Of a DNA stretch of 64,000 nt, positions 52,175-60,779 are shown piece by piece. The stretch's first letter is position 1. Every line of letters starts with the position of its first letter. This stretch comes from Flavobacterium sp. MK4S-17 (lineage in GTDB: Bacteria; Bacteroidota; Bacteroidia; Flavobacteriales; Flavobacteriaceae). The stretch spans positions 1 to 64,000 of the forward strand of contig NZ_WWEP01000028.1 of the NCBI RefSeq assembly GCF_009848495.1. The letters run 5' to 3'. The notes below the pieces were generated by a model, which was not told where the DNA came from, made no database searches, and saw only the letters and a program-made list of their open reading frames with translations. A program made the position numbers and the translations under genes.

Positions 52175-53196
52175 TCAAACAAGCCTCCCTGATTACCTGA
52201 TTTTACCCTGCCTAAATGTTTATAAGCCTTTTCTGTTACTTCCCGTCCTCGTGGTGTGCGGATAATAAAGCCTTCCTGTATTAAAAAGGGTTCATATACT
52301 TCCTCTATGGTTTCCCCACTTTCCGATACCGCAGTGGCCAATGTAGAAAGCCCAACCGGGCCACCCTTAAACTTATCTATAATGGTGGTTAATATTTTAT
52401 TATCCATTTCATCAAGCCCATGCGCATCTACATGGAGCGCCCTTAATGAGAACCTTGCTATTTCTATATCTATTTTTCCATTGCCTTTTATCTGAGCGAA
52501 GTCCCTAACCCTGCGCAATAAAGCATTAGCTATACGTGGTGTGCCACGGCTTCTACCAGCAATTTCTATAGCCGCCTCCATGGTAATGGGCATTTTTAGT
52601 ATTGCAGAACTTCGTTGTACAATAGTGGTAAGTAATTCGGTAGTGTAATACTGCAGCCTGCTGGATATACCAAAACGGGCACGCATTGGGGCAGTAAGCA
52701 ACCCTGAACGTGTAGTTGCGCCTACCAGTGTAAAAGGATTTAATCCTATTTGTACGGAACGGGCATTGGGCCCTGACTCTATCATTATATCTATACGGAA
52801 ATCCTCCATTGCAGAATAAAGGTATTCTTCCACAATTGGGCTAAGCCTGTGTATCTCGTCTATAAAAAGAATGTCCCGCTCTTCAAGGTTGGTCAGCAGG
52901 CCGGCAAGGTCACCGGGCTTATCCAGTACAGGCCCAGATGTAATTTTGATACCTACACCCAGTTCATTAGCCAAGATATTGGCAAGTGTTGTTTTACCAA
53001 GTCCGGGCGGGCCATGAAAAAGGGTATGGTCTAACGCCTCACCCCTTAAATTAGCTGCCTGCACAAAAATCTGAAGGTTTTCCAGCACCTGGTCCTGCCC
53101 TGTAAAATCCTCAAATGATAATGGCCTGAGCTTTTTTTCAAGGTCAAGCTCTTCGGCATTATAATTTTGGTTAGTAGGATTTAAGTTTTCATTCAT
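52171..53196 (-). CDS. ruvB: Holliday junction DNA helicase RuvB
   Basis: A 341-residue AAA+ motor that drives branch migration with RuvA. Walker A is [15 protein letters not shown], Walker B is [12 protein letters not shown], sensor 1 is [20 protein letters not shown], and the C-terminal winged helix ends [20 protein letters not shown]. Length is standard and the N-terminal [14 protein letters not shown] is typical. It is 30 bp downstream of the GNAT gene. The usual flavobacterial neighbour queG is displaced here by the four-helix-bundle cassette. Confidence 0.97.
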   Translation of the reverse strand: MNENLNPTNQNYNAEELDLEKKLRPLSFEDFTGQDQVLENLQIFVQAANLRGEALDHTLFHGPPGLGKTTLANILANELGVGIKITSGPVLDKPGDLAGLLTNLEERDILFIDEIHRLSPIVEEYLYSAMEDFRIDIMIESGPNARSVQIGLNPFTLVGATTRSGLLTAPMRARFGISSRLQYYTTELLTTIVQRSSAILKMPITMEAAIEIAGRSRGTPRIANALLRRVRDFAQIKGNGKIDIEIARFSLRALHVDAHGLDEMDNKILTTIIDKFKGGPVGLSTLATAVSESGETIEEVYEPFLIQEGFIIRTPRGREVTEKAYKHLGRVKSGNQGGLFD

Positions 53197-53225
53197 CTGG
53201 CAAAGATAACTGAATTTAGCAATAA

Positions 53226-53522
53226 TTACATTTGATAACCTTCAGACAGGATATCCCTCCACTCCGGATTTTTATCAATGTATTTTGCAACATAGGCGCA
53301 GGCAGGCACCACAATTAAATTATTTTGCCTGCAATACTGCAGCGTGTGCTTTACAAGTTCAGCCGCAATACCCTTACCTCTTAACTGCTCAGGCACCTCT
53401 GTGTGCGTAAGGAATATTTTATTTTCCTCTCTGTGATATTCTAAAAAAGCCAGCCCATCATTTAAATGAAGTTCAAACTGGCTTTCCGATTCATTAATCT
53501 CAAAATTACTTTCTCTGCTCAT
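53226..53522 (-). CDS. Small GNAT-type N-acetyltransferase (COG2388/YjdJ family)
   Basis: A 98-residue minimal acetyltransferase-fold protein. The acetyl-CoA binding loop is [16 protein letters not shown] and the C-terminal strand region is [18 protein letters not shown], the standard ending of this short family (often annotated YidJ/YjdJ). Substrate unknown. It sits alone between the coxA terminator and ruvB, with a poorly matching -7 region. Confidence 0.87.
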   Translation of the reverse strand: MSRESNFEINESESQFELHLNDGLAFLEYHREENKIFLTHTEVPEQLRGKGIAAELVKHTLQYCRQNNLIVVPACAYVAKYIDKNPEWRDILSEGYQM

Positions 53523-53589
53523 TATCCTATTTTTATTAAAGATACTAAAAGGCAGTAAAGCAGTGAATAAACTAAGGCAATATTAACAA

Positions 53590-53615
53590 AAAAGCCCCTC
53601 TGGTGAGGGGCTTTT
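53590..53615 (-). terminator. Terminator of the act-cox operon
   Basis: An 11-bp stem, AAAAGCCCCTC / GAGGGGCTTTT with loop TGGT, followed on the minus strand by a T run, 16 bp after the coxA stop. Confidence 0.88.
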
Positions 53616-53631
53616 GTATTTAAAACCAATA

Positions 53632-55446
53632 TTAATGGTGTAATTGTTCTTCATTTTCCTTCATTGGCACATTTTGAGGAACAAAGTCCTCTTCATGCCC
53701 AGGCTTGCTGTAGTCATAAGGCCACCTGTAAACTTCCGGTATTTCACCCGGCCAGTTACCGTGTATATGCTCCACAGGTGCTGTCCATTCAAGCGTATTA
53801 GATTTCCATGGGTTCATTGGAGCCCTCTTACCTTTAAATATGCTGTAGAAGAAGTTCCAAAGGAATACCAACTGGAATGCTGCACCGATTATGGCGAACA
53901 TTGTAACCAACACGTTTACATCCTGAAGGTCATCAAATAAAGGGAATGCAGTGTTGGTATAATAACGGCGCGGTAAGCCTGCCATACCTAAAAAGTGCAT
54001 TGGGAAGAATACCCCATAAGCACAAACTGCAGTTACCCAAAAGTGTACATATCCCAGTGTTTTGTTCATCATTCTTCCGAACATTTTCGGGAACCAGTGG
54101 TAAATACCCGCAAACATACCGTAAAGGGCAGATATACCCATTACAAGGTGGAAGTGGGCTACAACAAAGTAAGTATCGTGAACGTTGATATCAAGTGTAC
54201 TGTCACCTAAAATAATACCTGTTAAACCACCAGTGATGAAGGTAGAAACAAGGCCTATAGAGAAAAGCATTGCAGGATTCATCTGCAGGTTACCCCTCCA
54301 CAATGTAGTAATGTAGTTGAATGCCTTAACTGCCGATGGTATTGCAATAAGAAGCGTTGTAAAGGTAAATACAGAACCAAGGAAAGGGTTCATACCTGAA
54401 ACGAACATGTGGTGCCCCCATACAATTGTTGAAAGGAATGCGATAGCTAATATAGAAGCAATCATCGCACGGTAACCAAAGATAGGCTTGCGTGAGTTGG
54501 TTGCAATAATTTCAGAAGTAATACCAAGTGCCGGTAAAAGTACAATGTAAACCTCAGGGTGACCAAGGAACCAGAAAAGGTGCTCAAACAATACCGGAGA
54601 ACCTCCCTGATAGTGCAATACTTCGCCTGCAATAAAAATATCCGAAAGGAAGAACGAAGTACCAAAGCTACGGTCAAACAAAAGAAGCAGTGCAGCAGAA
54701 AGTAATACAGGGAATGATACTATACCAATAACGGCAGTAATAAAGAAAGCCCATATTGTTAACGGCAGCCTTGTCATAGACATACCTTTTGTCCTTAAAT
54801 TAATTACGGTAACCACATAGTTAAGTGACCCCATAAGCGATGACGCAATGAATATGGCCATTGAAACCAGCCAAAGCGTCATACCTGCACCAGAGCCCGG
54901 AATTGCCTGTGGCAATGCACTTAATGGCGGGTATATAGTCCATCCGGCAGAAGCAGGGCCTGCCTCTACAAATAGTGAAATAACCATAATTACTGACGAA
55001 AGGAAAAACAGCCAGTAAGAAAGCATATTCATAAACCCGGATGCCATATCCCTGGCACCAATTTGCAGCGGAATAAGCAGGTTACTAAAAGTACCACTTA
55101 AACCTGCCGTAAGAACAAAGAATACCATTATAGTACCATGAATGGTAACCAAAGCAAGGTATATATCATTACGCATCACTCCGTTTGGAGCAAATTTTTC
55201 GCCTAATAAAACTTTAAAAATAGTGAAAGACTCTTCAGGCCATGCAATCTGCATACGGAATAATATTGACATCATAATACCAATAATACCCATTACAACA
55301 CCTGTTAAAAGGTATTGCTTGGCAATCATCTTATGATCTATACTAAAGATATACTTTGTAATGAAGGTATCTTTATGGTGGTGATCATGTGCATCGTGAT
55401 GACCGTGTTCTTCGTGACCGTGTATTTCGTGTCCTACTGCTGACAT
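53632..55446 (-). CDS. Cytochrome c oxidase subunit I
   Basis: A 604-residue, 12-helix catalytic subunit carrying heme a, heme a3 and CuB. Heme a ligands are in TIHGTIMVFFV and HFHLVMG. The CuB site is FWFLGHPEVYIVLLP (His and the cross-linked Tyr) and WGHHMFVSG (two His). Heme a3 His is in HDTYFVVAHFHL. The HPEVY Glu identifies it as an A-type oxidase. The N-terminus has an unusual His-rich leader (GHEIHGHEEHGHHDAHDHHH). Last gene of the act-cox operon. Confidence 0.97.
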   Translation of the reverse strand: MSAVGHEIHGHEEHGHHDAHDHHHKDTFITKYIFSIDHKMIAKQYLLTGVVMGIIGIMMSILFRMQIAWPEESFTIFKVLLGEKFAPNGVMRNDIYLALVTIHGTIMVFFVLTAGLSGTFSNLLIPLQIGARDMASGFMNMLSYWLFFLSSVIMVISLFVEAGPASAGWTIYPPLSALPQAIPGSGAGMTLWLVSMAIFIASSLMGSLNYVVTVINLRTKGMSMTRLPLTIWAFFITAVIGIVSFPVLLSAALLLLFDRSFGTSFFLSDIFIAGEVLHYQGGSPVLFEHLFWFLGHPEVYIVLLPALGITSEIIATNSRKPIFGYRAMIASILAIAFLSTIVWGHHMFVSGMNPFLGSVFTFTTLLIAIPSAVKAFNYITTLWRGNLQMNPAMLFSIGLVSTFITGGLTGIILGDSTLDINVHDTYFVVAHFHLVMGISALYGMFAGIYHWFPKMFGRMMNKTLGYVHFWVTAVCAYGVFFPMHFLGMAGLPRRYYTNTAFPLFDDLQDVNVLVTMFAIIGAAFQLVFLWNFFYSIFKGKRAPMNPWKSNTLEWTAPVEHIHGNWPGEIPEVYRWPYDYSKPGHEEDFVPQNVPMKENEEQLHH

Positions 55447-55477
55447 ATTTTTTTAATTTGAAATATACTAAACAATG

Positions 55478-56674
55478 TTATTTTTTATCTACGTTGGCCT
55501 GGGCTGCGTTTTGCGCAGCAGTTGCAGTTGAATCAGCAACCGGCTCAATTACTTCAGATGATTTTGTCTCAGCGGCAGCCTCAGCAGCCTGCTCTTTAGA
55601 CTCTTTAACAGCGGCAGCCATTGTTTTCCTTTCGCCCAGCCATTTATTAAAGTCTGCTTCATCTTCAACTATTACTTTCATCTGCATGTTGTAGTGCGAA
55701 GCACCGCAAATTTTATTACAAAGCAAAAGATAGTCAAAAGTATAAGGCTCTAAAGCAGATTCACCTTTAGCTACAAGGTCAGCGCTTTTCTTAGACCTGA
55801 TAGTGTTGATGTTCGCAACCTTTTCCATGATTTGCGGATCCTGGCGCATTTCTTCTGTTGTTAGGGTTGGTGTAAAGCCGAACTGCGTAACCATACCGGG
55901 AACAACGTTCATTTGAGCCCTGAAGTGAGGAAAGTATGCAGAGTGCAAAACATCCTGCGAACGGAATTTAAAAATTACTTTTTTCCCTTTTGGCAGGTGA
56001 AGCTCTGTTGAAGCAATATCGTCCTGTGCATTAGGGTCAGACATATCAACACCCAAAGTATTTACACCTTCTATATACCTAACGTTAGCCTTTCCAAGCA
56101 CACCATCTTCACCGGCATACCTTACTTCCCAGCTAAACTGCTTGGCATAAACTTCAACATACATTACATCCTCTTTATCCTCATCAATAAACATAATGTT
56201 AGTCCATGCATATAATCCGTAAAGAATTAAACCTGCAAGTACTATAACCGGTATAATTGTCCAGATAAATTCAAGTTTGTCGTTATCGGCATAGTAAAAA
56301 GCAACCCTACCTTTTTTGCCCCTGTATTTGTATGCAAAAAAGTGTAACAAAAACTGTGTTATTGTTTGTACTATAAATATAAGCCAAAGCGATGTAGCCA
56401 TTAGGTTATCATACTGCGGCCCGTGTTCTGAAGCTGGTGTGCCAAGTGCAACCTTACCCCATTTCCATAAAGAGTATATGGTAAACAGGTAAATAAAGCC
56501 CACAAATGCAAACATTAGGTAACCATTAACATTATTATCCCTGTCATTTGCAACCTCCTGATGGTCATCAGCATGCTGTGATGCACCTATCTGTGTAAGG
56601 TGGAATATTTTAGTTAATTGCCATATTGCAATGCCTAATAAAACTAAAACTATAATTATCAATAAACTTGTCAT
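55478..56674 (-). CDS. Cytochrome c oxidase subunit II (CuA)
   Basis: A 398-residue membrane protein. The first helix is at the very N-terminus (LLIIIVLVLLGIAIWQL), another follows (YLMFAFVGFIYLFTIYSLW), and two helices precede the cupredoxin domain, so it is longer than usual at the N-terminus. CuA ligands are visible in DVLHSAYFPHFRAQ and LLCNKICGASHYNMQMKV (two Cys, His, Met). The last 50 residues are an Ala/Glu-rich low-complexity tail. No cytochrome c domain is fused, so the ActE-type or a soluble cytochrome delivers electrons. Confidence 0.95.
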   Translation of the reverse strand: MTSLLIIIVLVLLGIAIWQLTKIFHLTQIGASQHADDHQEVANDRDNNVNGYLMFAFVGFIYLFTIYSLWKWGKVALGTPASEHGPQYDNLMATSLWLIFIVQTITQFLLHFFAYKYRGKKGRVAFYYADNDKLEFIWTIIPVIVLAGLILYGLYAWTNIMFIDEDKEDVMYVEVYAKQFSWEVRYAGEDGVLGKANVRYIEGVNTLGVDMSDPNAQDDIASTELHLPKGKKVIFKFRSQDVLHSAYFPHFRAQMNVVPGMVTQFGFTPTLTTEEMRQDPQIMEKVANINTIRSKKSADLVAKGESALEPYTFDYLLLCNKICGASHYNMQMKVIVEDEADFNKWLGERKTMAAAVKESKEQAAEAAAETKSSEVIEPVADSTATAAQNAAQANVDKK

Positions 56675-56693
56675 TTGTTTATTTCTTTAAATA

Positions 56694-58220
56694 TTAATAA
56701 TGAAAATGCTTACTTTCCTCAATATACGGGTTATGCTTAGCAAGTAGCGGTGCTTTAGTTAATGATGTAAACACAACGAATATAAATAACCCAAAGAAGA
56801 ATAGTATTGCACCTATTTCGCCTGCGCCAATAAACCACTGGTCGCCCACGGTTGCCGGCATAATCATGTTATAAAAATCAATATAGTGTCCGCAAAGTAT
56901 AATGATACCTGCAAGTACAACTATCCATGAAAGGCGTTTAAAGTCAGTATTTATAAGGATTATAACCGGCAATACAAAGTTCATAACTACCATGCCGAAG
57001 AAAGGCAGGTTATAATGCTCTATACGTGTAACAAAGTAGGTTACTTCTTCCGGTATATCGGCATACCACATAAGCATGAACTGAGAGAACCATAAGTATG
57101 TCCAGAATACACTTATACCAAACATAAATTTAGCTAAATCGTGTATGTGGCTTGTGTTTACAAACTCAAGATATCCTTTTGCCTTAAGGTATAAAGTAAC
57201 CATAGCAATAGCTGTAATACCGCTTACAAAGAAACTTGCAAACACATACCAGCCGAATAATGTACTGTACCAGTGTGGGTCAACAGACATTATCCAGTCC
57301 CATGACATTATAGATTCGGATACAATAAAGAATACAAGGAAAGTGGCAGCAGCCTTAAAGTTTTTCTTGTAGTATAGGTTATCATTAGCGTCATCCTGCA
57401 ATAATGAGTTTTTCCTTGCATACTGGCGGTATAAAATCCAGCCACCTAAAAATATAACAGCCCTTATAATAAAGAACGTTGCATTAAGATAGCCCGATTT
57501 TCCTTGTATAAGGTGGTCTTCCGCCACAACTTCAGGATCCATCCATATAAACAGGTGGTGAACATGGAAAACACCCAGTAGCAGCAATACAAAGAAAATT
57601 ATTGCTCCTGGTATAAGGTAGGCCGATATACCTTCCATAACCCTGAACAATACAGGAGACCATCCTGCCTGGGCAGCATTTTGTATAGCATAAAAAGCAA
57701 GTGCACCTAAAGATATAAGCATAAAAAATATAGCAGCAACATAAACGGCAGCCCAAGGCTTGTTTTGCAGTTGGTGCAATACATGCTCCAAATGTTCATG
57801 GTGTGCATCATTATGCCCTGCACCTGTAAGTGCTTCATCAGCATGATGGTCTGTTGCACCGTGTGCAGCAACAACAGGTTCAGCATGCGCTGTATCATGA
57901 GCAGGCTGGCCAACAGAATCAACTTCATGGCTTCCTGTTACATGTTTCTCTAAATTCTCTTTATGTTCTATTTTATCATGTATAGCATGCTCTGTGGCAT
58001 CCTGTCCGTGAACTTCGGTAGCATTCGCTTCACCGGTAGTTATTTCATGGGCATGGCCTTCATGGGAACCATGTCCTCCATGGTGGCTGTCTGCCGCAAG
58101 TATCTTTTCTACGTCTTCAACAGTTTTAGGTGCAGTGAAAAAACTATAGCCTATCCCAAGAACACCCAAGATCATCAGGACAAACGAAAAAGTTTTTAAT
58201 CTACTTGAAAATGTGTACAT
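56694..58220 (-). CDS. actF: Alternative Complex III subunit ActF with His-rich insertion
   Basis: A 508-residue membrane subunit homologous to NrfD/ActC. After a first helix (FSFVLMILGVLGIGYSFF), about residues 44-150 form a hydrophilic His-, Asp- and Glu-rich segment (HHGGHGSHEGHAHE, ATDHHADEALTG, HNDAHHEHLEHVLHQLQ). About nine helices follow (WAAVYVAAIFFMLISLGALAF, WIVVLAGIIILCGHYIDFYN). In known ACIII structures ActF has no redox centre and packs against ActC; proton conduction has been suggested. The gene lies between actE and coxB with short gaps, as expected. Confidence 0.93.
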   Translation of the reverse strand: MYTFSSRLKTFSFVLMILGVLGIGYSFFTAPKTVEDVEKILAADSHHGGHGSHEGHAHEITTGEANATEVHGQDATEHAIHDKIEHKENLEKHVTGSHEVDSVGQPAHDTAHAEPVVAAHGATDHHADEALTGAGHNDAHHEHLEHVLHQLQNKPWAAVYVAAIFFMLISLGALAFYAIQNAAQAGWSPVLFRVMEGISAYLIPGAIIFFVLLLLGVFHVHHLFIWMDPEVVAEDHLIQGKSGYLNATFFIIRAVIFLGGWILYRQYARKNSLLQDDANDNLYYKKNFKAAATFLVFFIVSESIMSWDWIMSVDPHWYSTLFGWYVFASFFVSGITAIAMVTLYLKAKGYLEFVNTSHIHDLAKFMFGISVFWTYLWFSQFMLMWYADIPEEVTYFVTRIEHYNLPFFGMVVMNFVLPVIILINTDFKRLSWIVVLAGIIILCGHYIDFYNMIMPATVGDQWFIGAGEIGAILFFFGLFIFVVFTSLTKAPLLAKHNPYIEESKHFHY

Positions 58221-58245
58221 ATTTTATGCTTTCAGTGTTCTACAA

Positions 58246-58791
58246 TTATAATTCACTCCTTAGTTTCAGTACGTAGTGTGTAACCTGCCAACGTTCCTCC
58301 TGGTTAAGCTGGTTAGCATGCGAACCCATAGAGTTTAAACCGTAAGTAATTACATGGAATATGCTTCCTTCAGTAATTTCCCTGTCTTTATAGCTTGGCA
58401 CACCAAGAAACTTTTCCCTTTTAACAAGGTTTCCTTTTCCGTCGCCCTTATCACCGTGGCAAATAGCACAGTAAATGGTAAAAAGCTGTTCTGCCCTTGG
58501 CATATCAATCTCATCCGCAGCTAAAGGTGATTTAAGGTTAGCTTTAGCCAAATCATATCCTGCTGTAGAGTTTTCATGCTCATATGGAGTAAACCCTCGC
58601 GGTATAGAACCCTGCGCAGGAATTTGTCCTTCCTTGCCATTAGGAAAAGCCTCTACCTCTGAATAGGTTTCATATGGAATCGGCTCATACATATTAGGGA
58701 AATACTGGTAATTCGGGCGCGACTTGTCAAAACAGGAAGTAAACGCAGCTGAAATACCTGCCAATAGTGCTATTTTATATAATACTTTCAT
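58246..58791 (-). CDS. actE: Alternative Complex III subunit ActE, monoheme cytochrome c lipoprotein
   Basis: A 181-residue lipoprotein (lipobox FTSC near residue 20) with a single c-type heme site, IYCAICHGDKGDG. The axial Met is likely in NSMGSHANQ. It would take electrons from ActA/ActB hemes and pass them to the CuA subunit. The segment PNYQYFPNMYEPIPYETY is the conserved ActE N-terminal signature. It begins 6 bp after actD and precedes actF by 25 bp. Confidence 0.95.
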   Translation of the reverse strand: MKVLYKIALLAGISAAFTSCFDKSRPNYQYFPNMYEPIPYETYSEVEAFPNGKEGQIPAQGSIPRGFTPYEHENSTAGYDLAKANLKSPLAADEIDMPRAEQLFTIYCAICHGDKGDGKGNLVKREKFLGVPSYKDREITEGSIFHVITYGLNSMGSHANQLNQEERWQVTHYVLKLRSEL

Positions 58792-58797
58792 AGTCTG

Positions 58798-59322
58798 TTA
58801 GTGCTTTTCAATTACTTTTACTTCCACAGCGCCTGTGTTCTCAAAGAATGAAACCATTTCATCTACATTACCATGAGCGGCAACTTCTATAAGGAAATGG
58901 TCGTCAGTAGTTCTTACATCAGGATTTTCAGCTTCTTTAAACGGCCATAGCTTACTTCTCATATAAAAAGTAATCACCATTAAGTGTGCTGCAAAAAACA
59001 CTGTCATTTCAAACATTACAGGAACAAATGCAGGCATATTCTGGATAAAGCTAAAGCTAGGCTTACCGCCTATATCCTGTGGCCAGTCATTAATCATTAT
59101 ATAGTTAAGCATTGCTGTAGCAACAGTTAAACCAACACAACCATATAAGAAAGAGCATATAGCAAGCCTTGTAGGAGCCAGCCCCATAGCCTTATCAAGG
59201 CCGTGAACGGGAAAAGGTGTATAAACCTCTTCTATATGATGATGCGCTGCGCGGGTTTTTTTTACCGCATCCATCAGGATATCATCATCATTATATAATA
59301 CGTGTATAACTTTATTAGTCAT
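58798..59322 (-). CDS. actD: Alternative Complex III subunit ActD (DUF3341)
   Basis: A 174-residue protein with two central helices (ICSFLYGCVGLTVATAMLNY and VPVMFEMTVFFAAHLMVI) between soluble parts. The HHIEEVYTPFPVHGLDKAMG and TTDDHFLIEVAAHG segments match DUF3341. It has no cofactor; it is a structural subunit. It starts 4 bp after actC. Confidence 0.95.
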   Translation of the reverse strand: MTNKVIHVLYNDDDILMDAVKKTRAAHHHIEEVYTPFPVHGLDKAMGLAPTRLAICSFLYGCVGLTVATAMLNYIMINDWPQDIGGKPSFSFIQNMPAFVPVMFEMTVFFAAHLMVITFYMRSKLWPFKEAENPDVRTTDDHFLIEVAAHGNVDEMVSFFENTGAVEVKVIEKH

Positions 59323-59326
59323 GATC

Positions 59327-60742
59327 TTAATGATTATGTTCTGAATGTGAATGATTATCGTGTGCCGCGTGCAGTTTTTTATACTTTTCGCTTGATGTTT
59401 TCATTATCGACTTAACCTCTGCCTGTGCAATTACAGGGAAGCTCCTTGAATACAGAAGGAAAAGCACGAAGAAGAAACCAATTGTACCGATATAAAAACC
59501 TGCATCTACAAATGTAGGCTGGAACATTGTCCATGAAGAAGGAAGGTAATCCCTGTGCAGCGATGTAACAATAATTACAAAACGCTCAAACCACATACCT
59601 ATATTTACCACGATAGAGATGATGAACGAAGCCATAATGCTTGTCCTGATCTTTTTAAACCACATTACCTGCGGAGAGATAACATTGCAGGTCATCATCA
59701 GCCAGTAAGACCACCAGTAAGGCCCTGTTGCCCTGTTAAGGAAGGCATACTGCTCATATTCAACTCCTGAGTACCATGCAACAAAAAGCTCCGTAATATA
59801 GGCTGTACCCACAATAGAACCCGTAATCATAATTACGATGTTCATTAGCTCAATATGTTGTATTGTAATATAATTTTCAAGATTAGATACCTTCCTCATA
59901 ATGATAAGCAAGGTATTTACCATTGCAAACCCAGAGAAGATAGCTCCCGCAACGAAGTAAGGCGGAAGGATTGTAGTGTGCCATCCCGGTATTACGGAAG
60001 TAGCAAAGTCAAAAGATACAATAGTGTGTACTGAAAGTACAAGTGGGGTTGCCAAGCCTGCAAGTACAAGAGAAACCTCTTCAAAACGCTGCCAGTCTTT
60101 AGCACGTCCGCTCCATCCGAAGCTTAATATTGAATATACCCTTTTTGTAAATGGTGTTATTGCCCTGTCGCGAAGCATTGCAAAATCGGGAAGTAAACCT
60201 GTCCACCAGAAAACCAGTGATACCGAAAGGTATGTTGAAATTGCAAACACGTCCCAAAGTAGTGGCGAGTTAAAGTTAACCCAAAGGGAACCGAACTGGT
60301 TTGGCACCGGCATTACCCAGTATGCAAGCCAGGGGCGGCCCATGTGGAATACAGGAAACATAGCTGCCTGTATTACCGAGAAAATTGTCATTGCCTCGGC
60401 AGAACGGTTAATTGCCATTCTCCATTTTTGGCGGAATAATAGTAGTACCGCAGAGATAAGCGTACCTGCGTGGCCGATACCTACCCACCAAACAAAGTTG
60501 GTAATATCCCAGGCCCATCCAACTGTTTTATTTGATCCCCATGTACCTATACCTGTACCTACAGTATAGGCAACGCAACCTACACCCCAAAGGAAAGCGG
60601 CAAGCGCAATAGTAAATGCTATCCACCATTGCTTGTTAGCCCTGCCTTCCACCGGCCTTGCAACATCAACTGTTACATCGTGATAATTCTTGTCACCTAT
60701 AATTAAAGGTTTTCTAATGGGTGCTTCGTAATGAGACGACAT
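59327..60742 (-). CDS. actC: Alternative Complex III quinol-binding subunit ActC (NrfD family)
   Basis: A 471-residue, ten-helix membrane protein that holds the quinol oxidation site. NrfD-family segments include WWVGIGHAGTLISAVLLLF, PVFHMGRPWLAYWVMP, NSPLLWDVFAISTYLSVSL and WHTTILPPYFVAGAIFSG. The C-terminal tail is His-rich (HAAHDNHSHSEHNH). It lies 37 bp after actB and 4 bp before actD. A 197-residue open frame on the opposite strand is a shadow of this gene. Confidence 0.96.
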   Translation of the reverse strand: MSSHYEAPIRKPLIIGDKNYHDVTVDVARPVEGRANKQWWIAFTIALAAFLWGVGCVAYTVGTGIGTWGSNKTVGWAWDITNFVWWVGIGHAGTLISAVLLLFRQKWRMAINRSAEAMTIFSVIQAAMFPVFHMGRPWLAYWVMPVPNQFGSLWVNFNSPLLWDVFAISTYLSVSLVFWWTGLLPDFAMLRDRAITPFTKRVYSILSFGWSGRAKDWQRFEEVSLVLAGLATPLVLSVHTIVSFDFATSVIPGWHTTILPPYFVAGAIFSGFAMVNTLLIIMRKVSNLENYITIQHIELMNIVIMITGSIVGTAYITELFVAWYSGVEYEQYAFLNRATGPYWWSYWLMMTCNVISPQVMWFKKIRTSIMASFIISIVVNIGMWFERFVIIVTSLHRDYLPSSWTMFQPTFVDAGFYIGTIGFFFVLFLLYSRSFPVIAQAEVKSIMKTSSEKYKKLHAAHDNHSHSEHNH

Positions 60743-60779
60743 ATCCTTTATATTGTTTCTTATTAATTATTTCTTGTTA

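Noticed and set aside
56694..58220. His-rich region of ActF as a frameshift or assembly error
   Set aside because: The frame is open throughout, helices resume in frame on both sides, and His-rich stretches occur in two other subunits of the same operon.
59976..60569. 197-residue open frame on the plus strand
   Set aside because: Entirely antisense to actC, composition is unlike a real protein, and no start context is seen. It is a codon-bias shadow.
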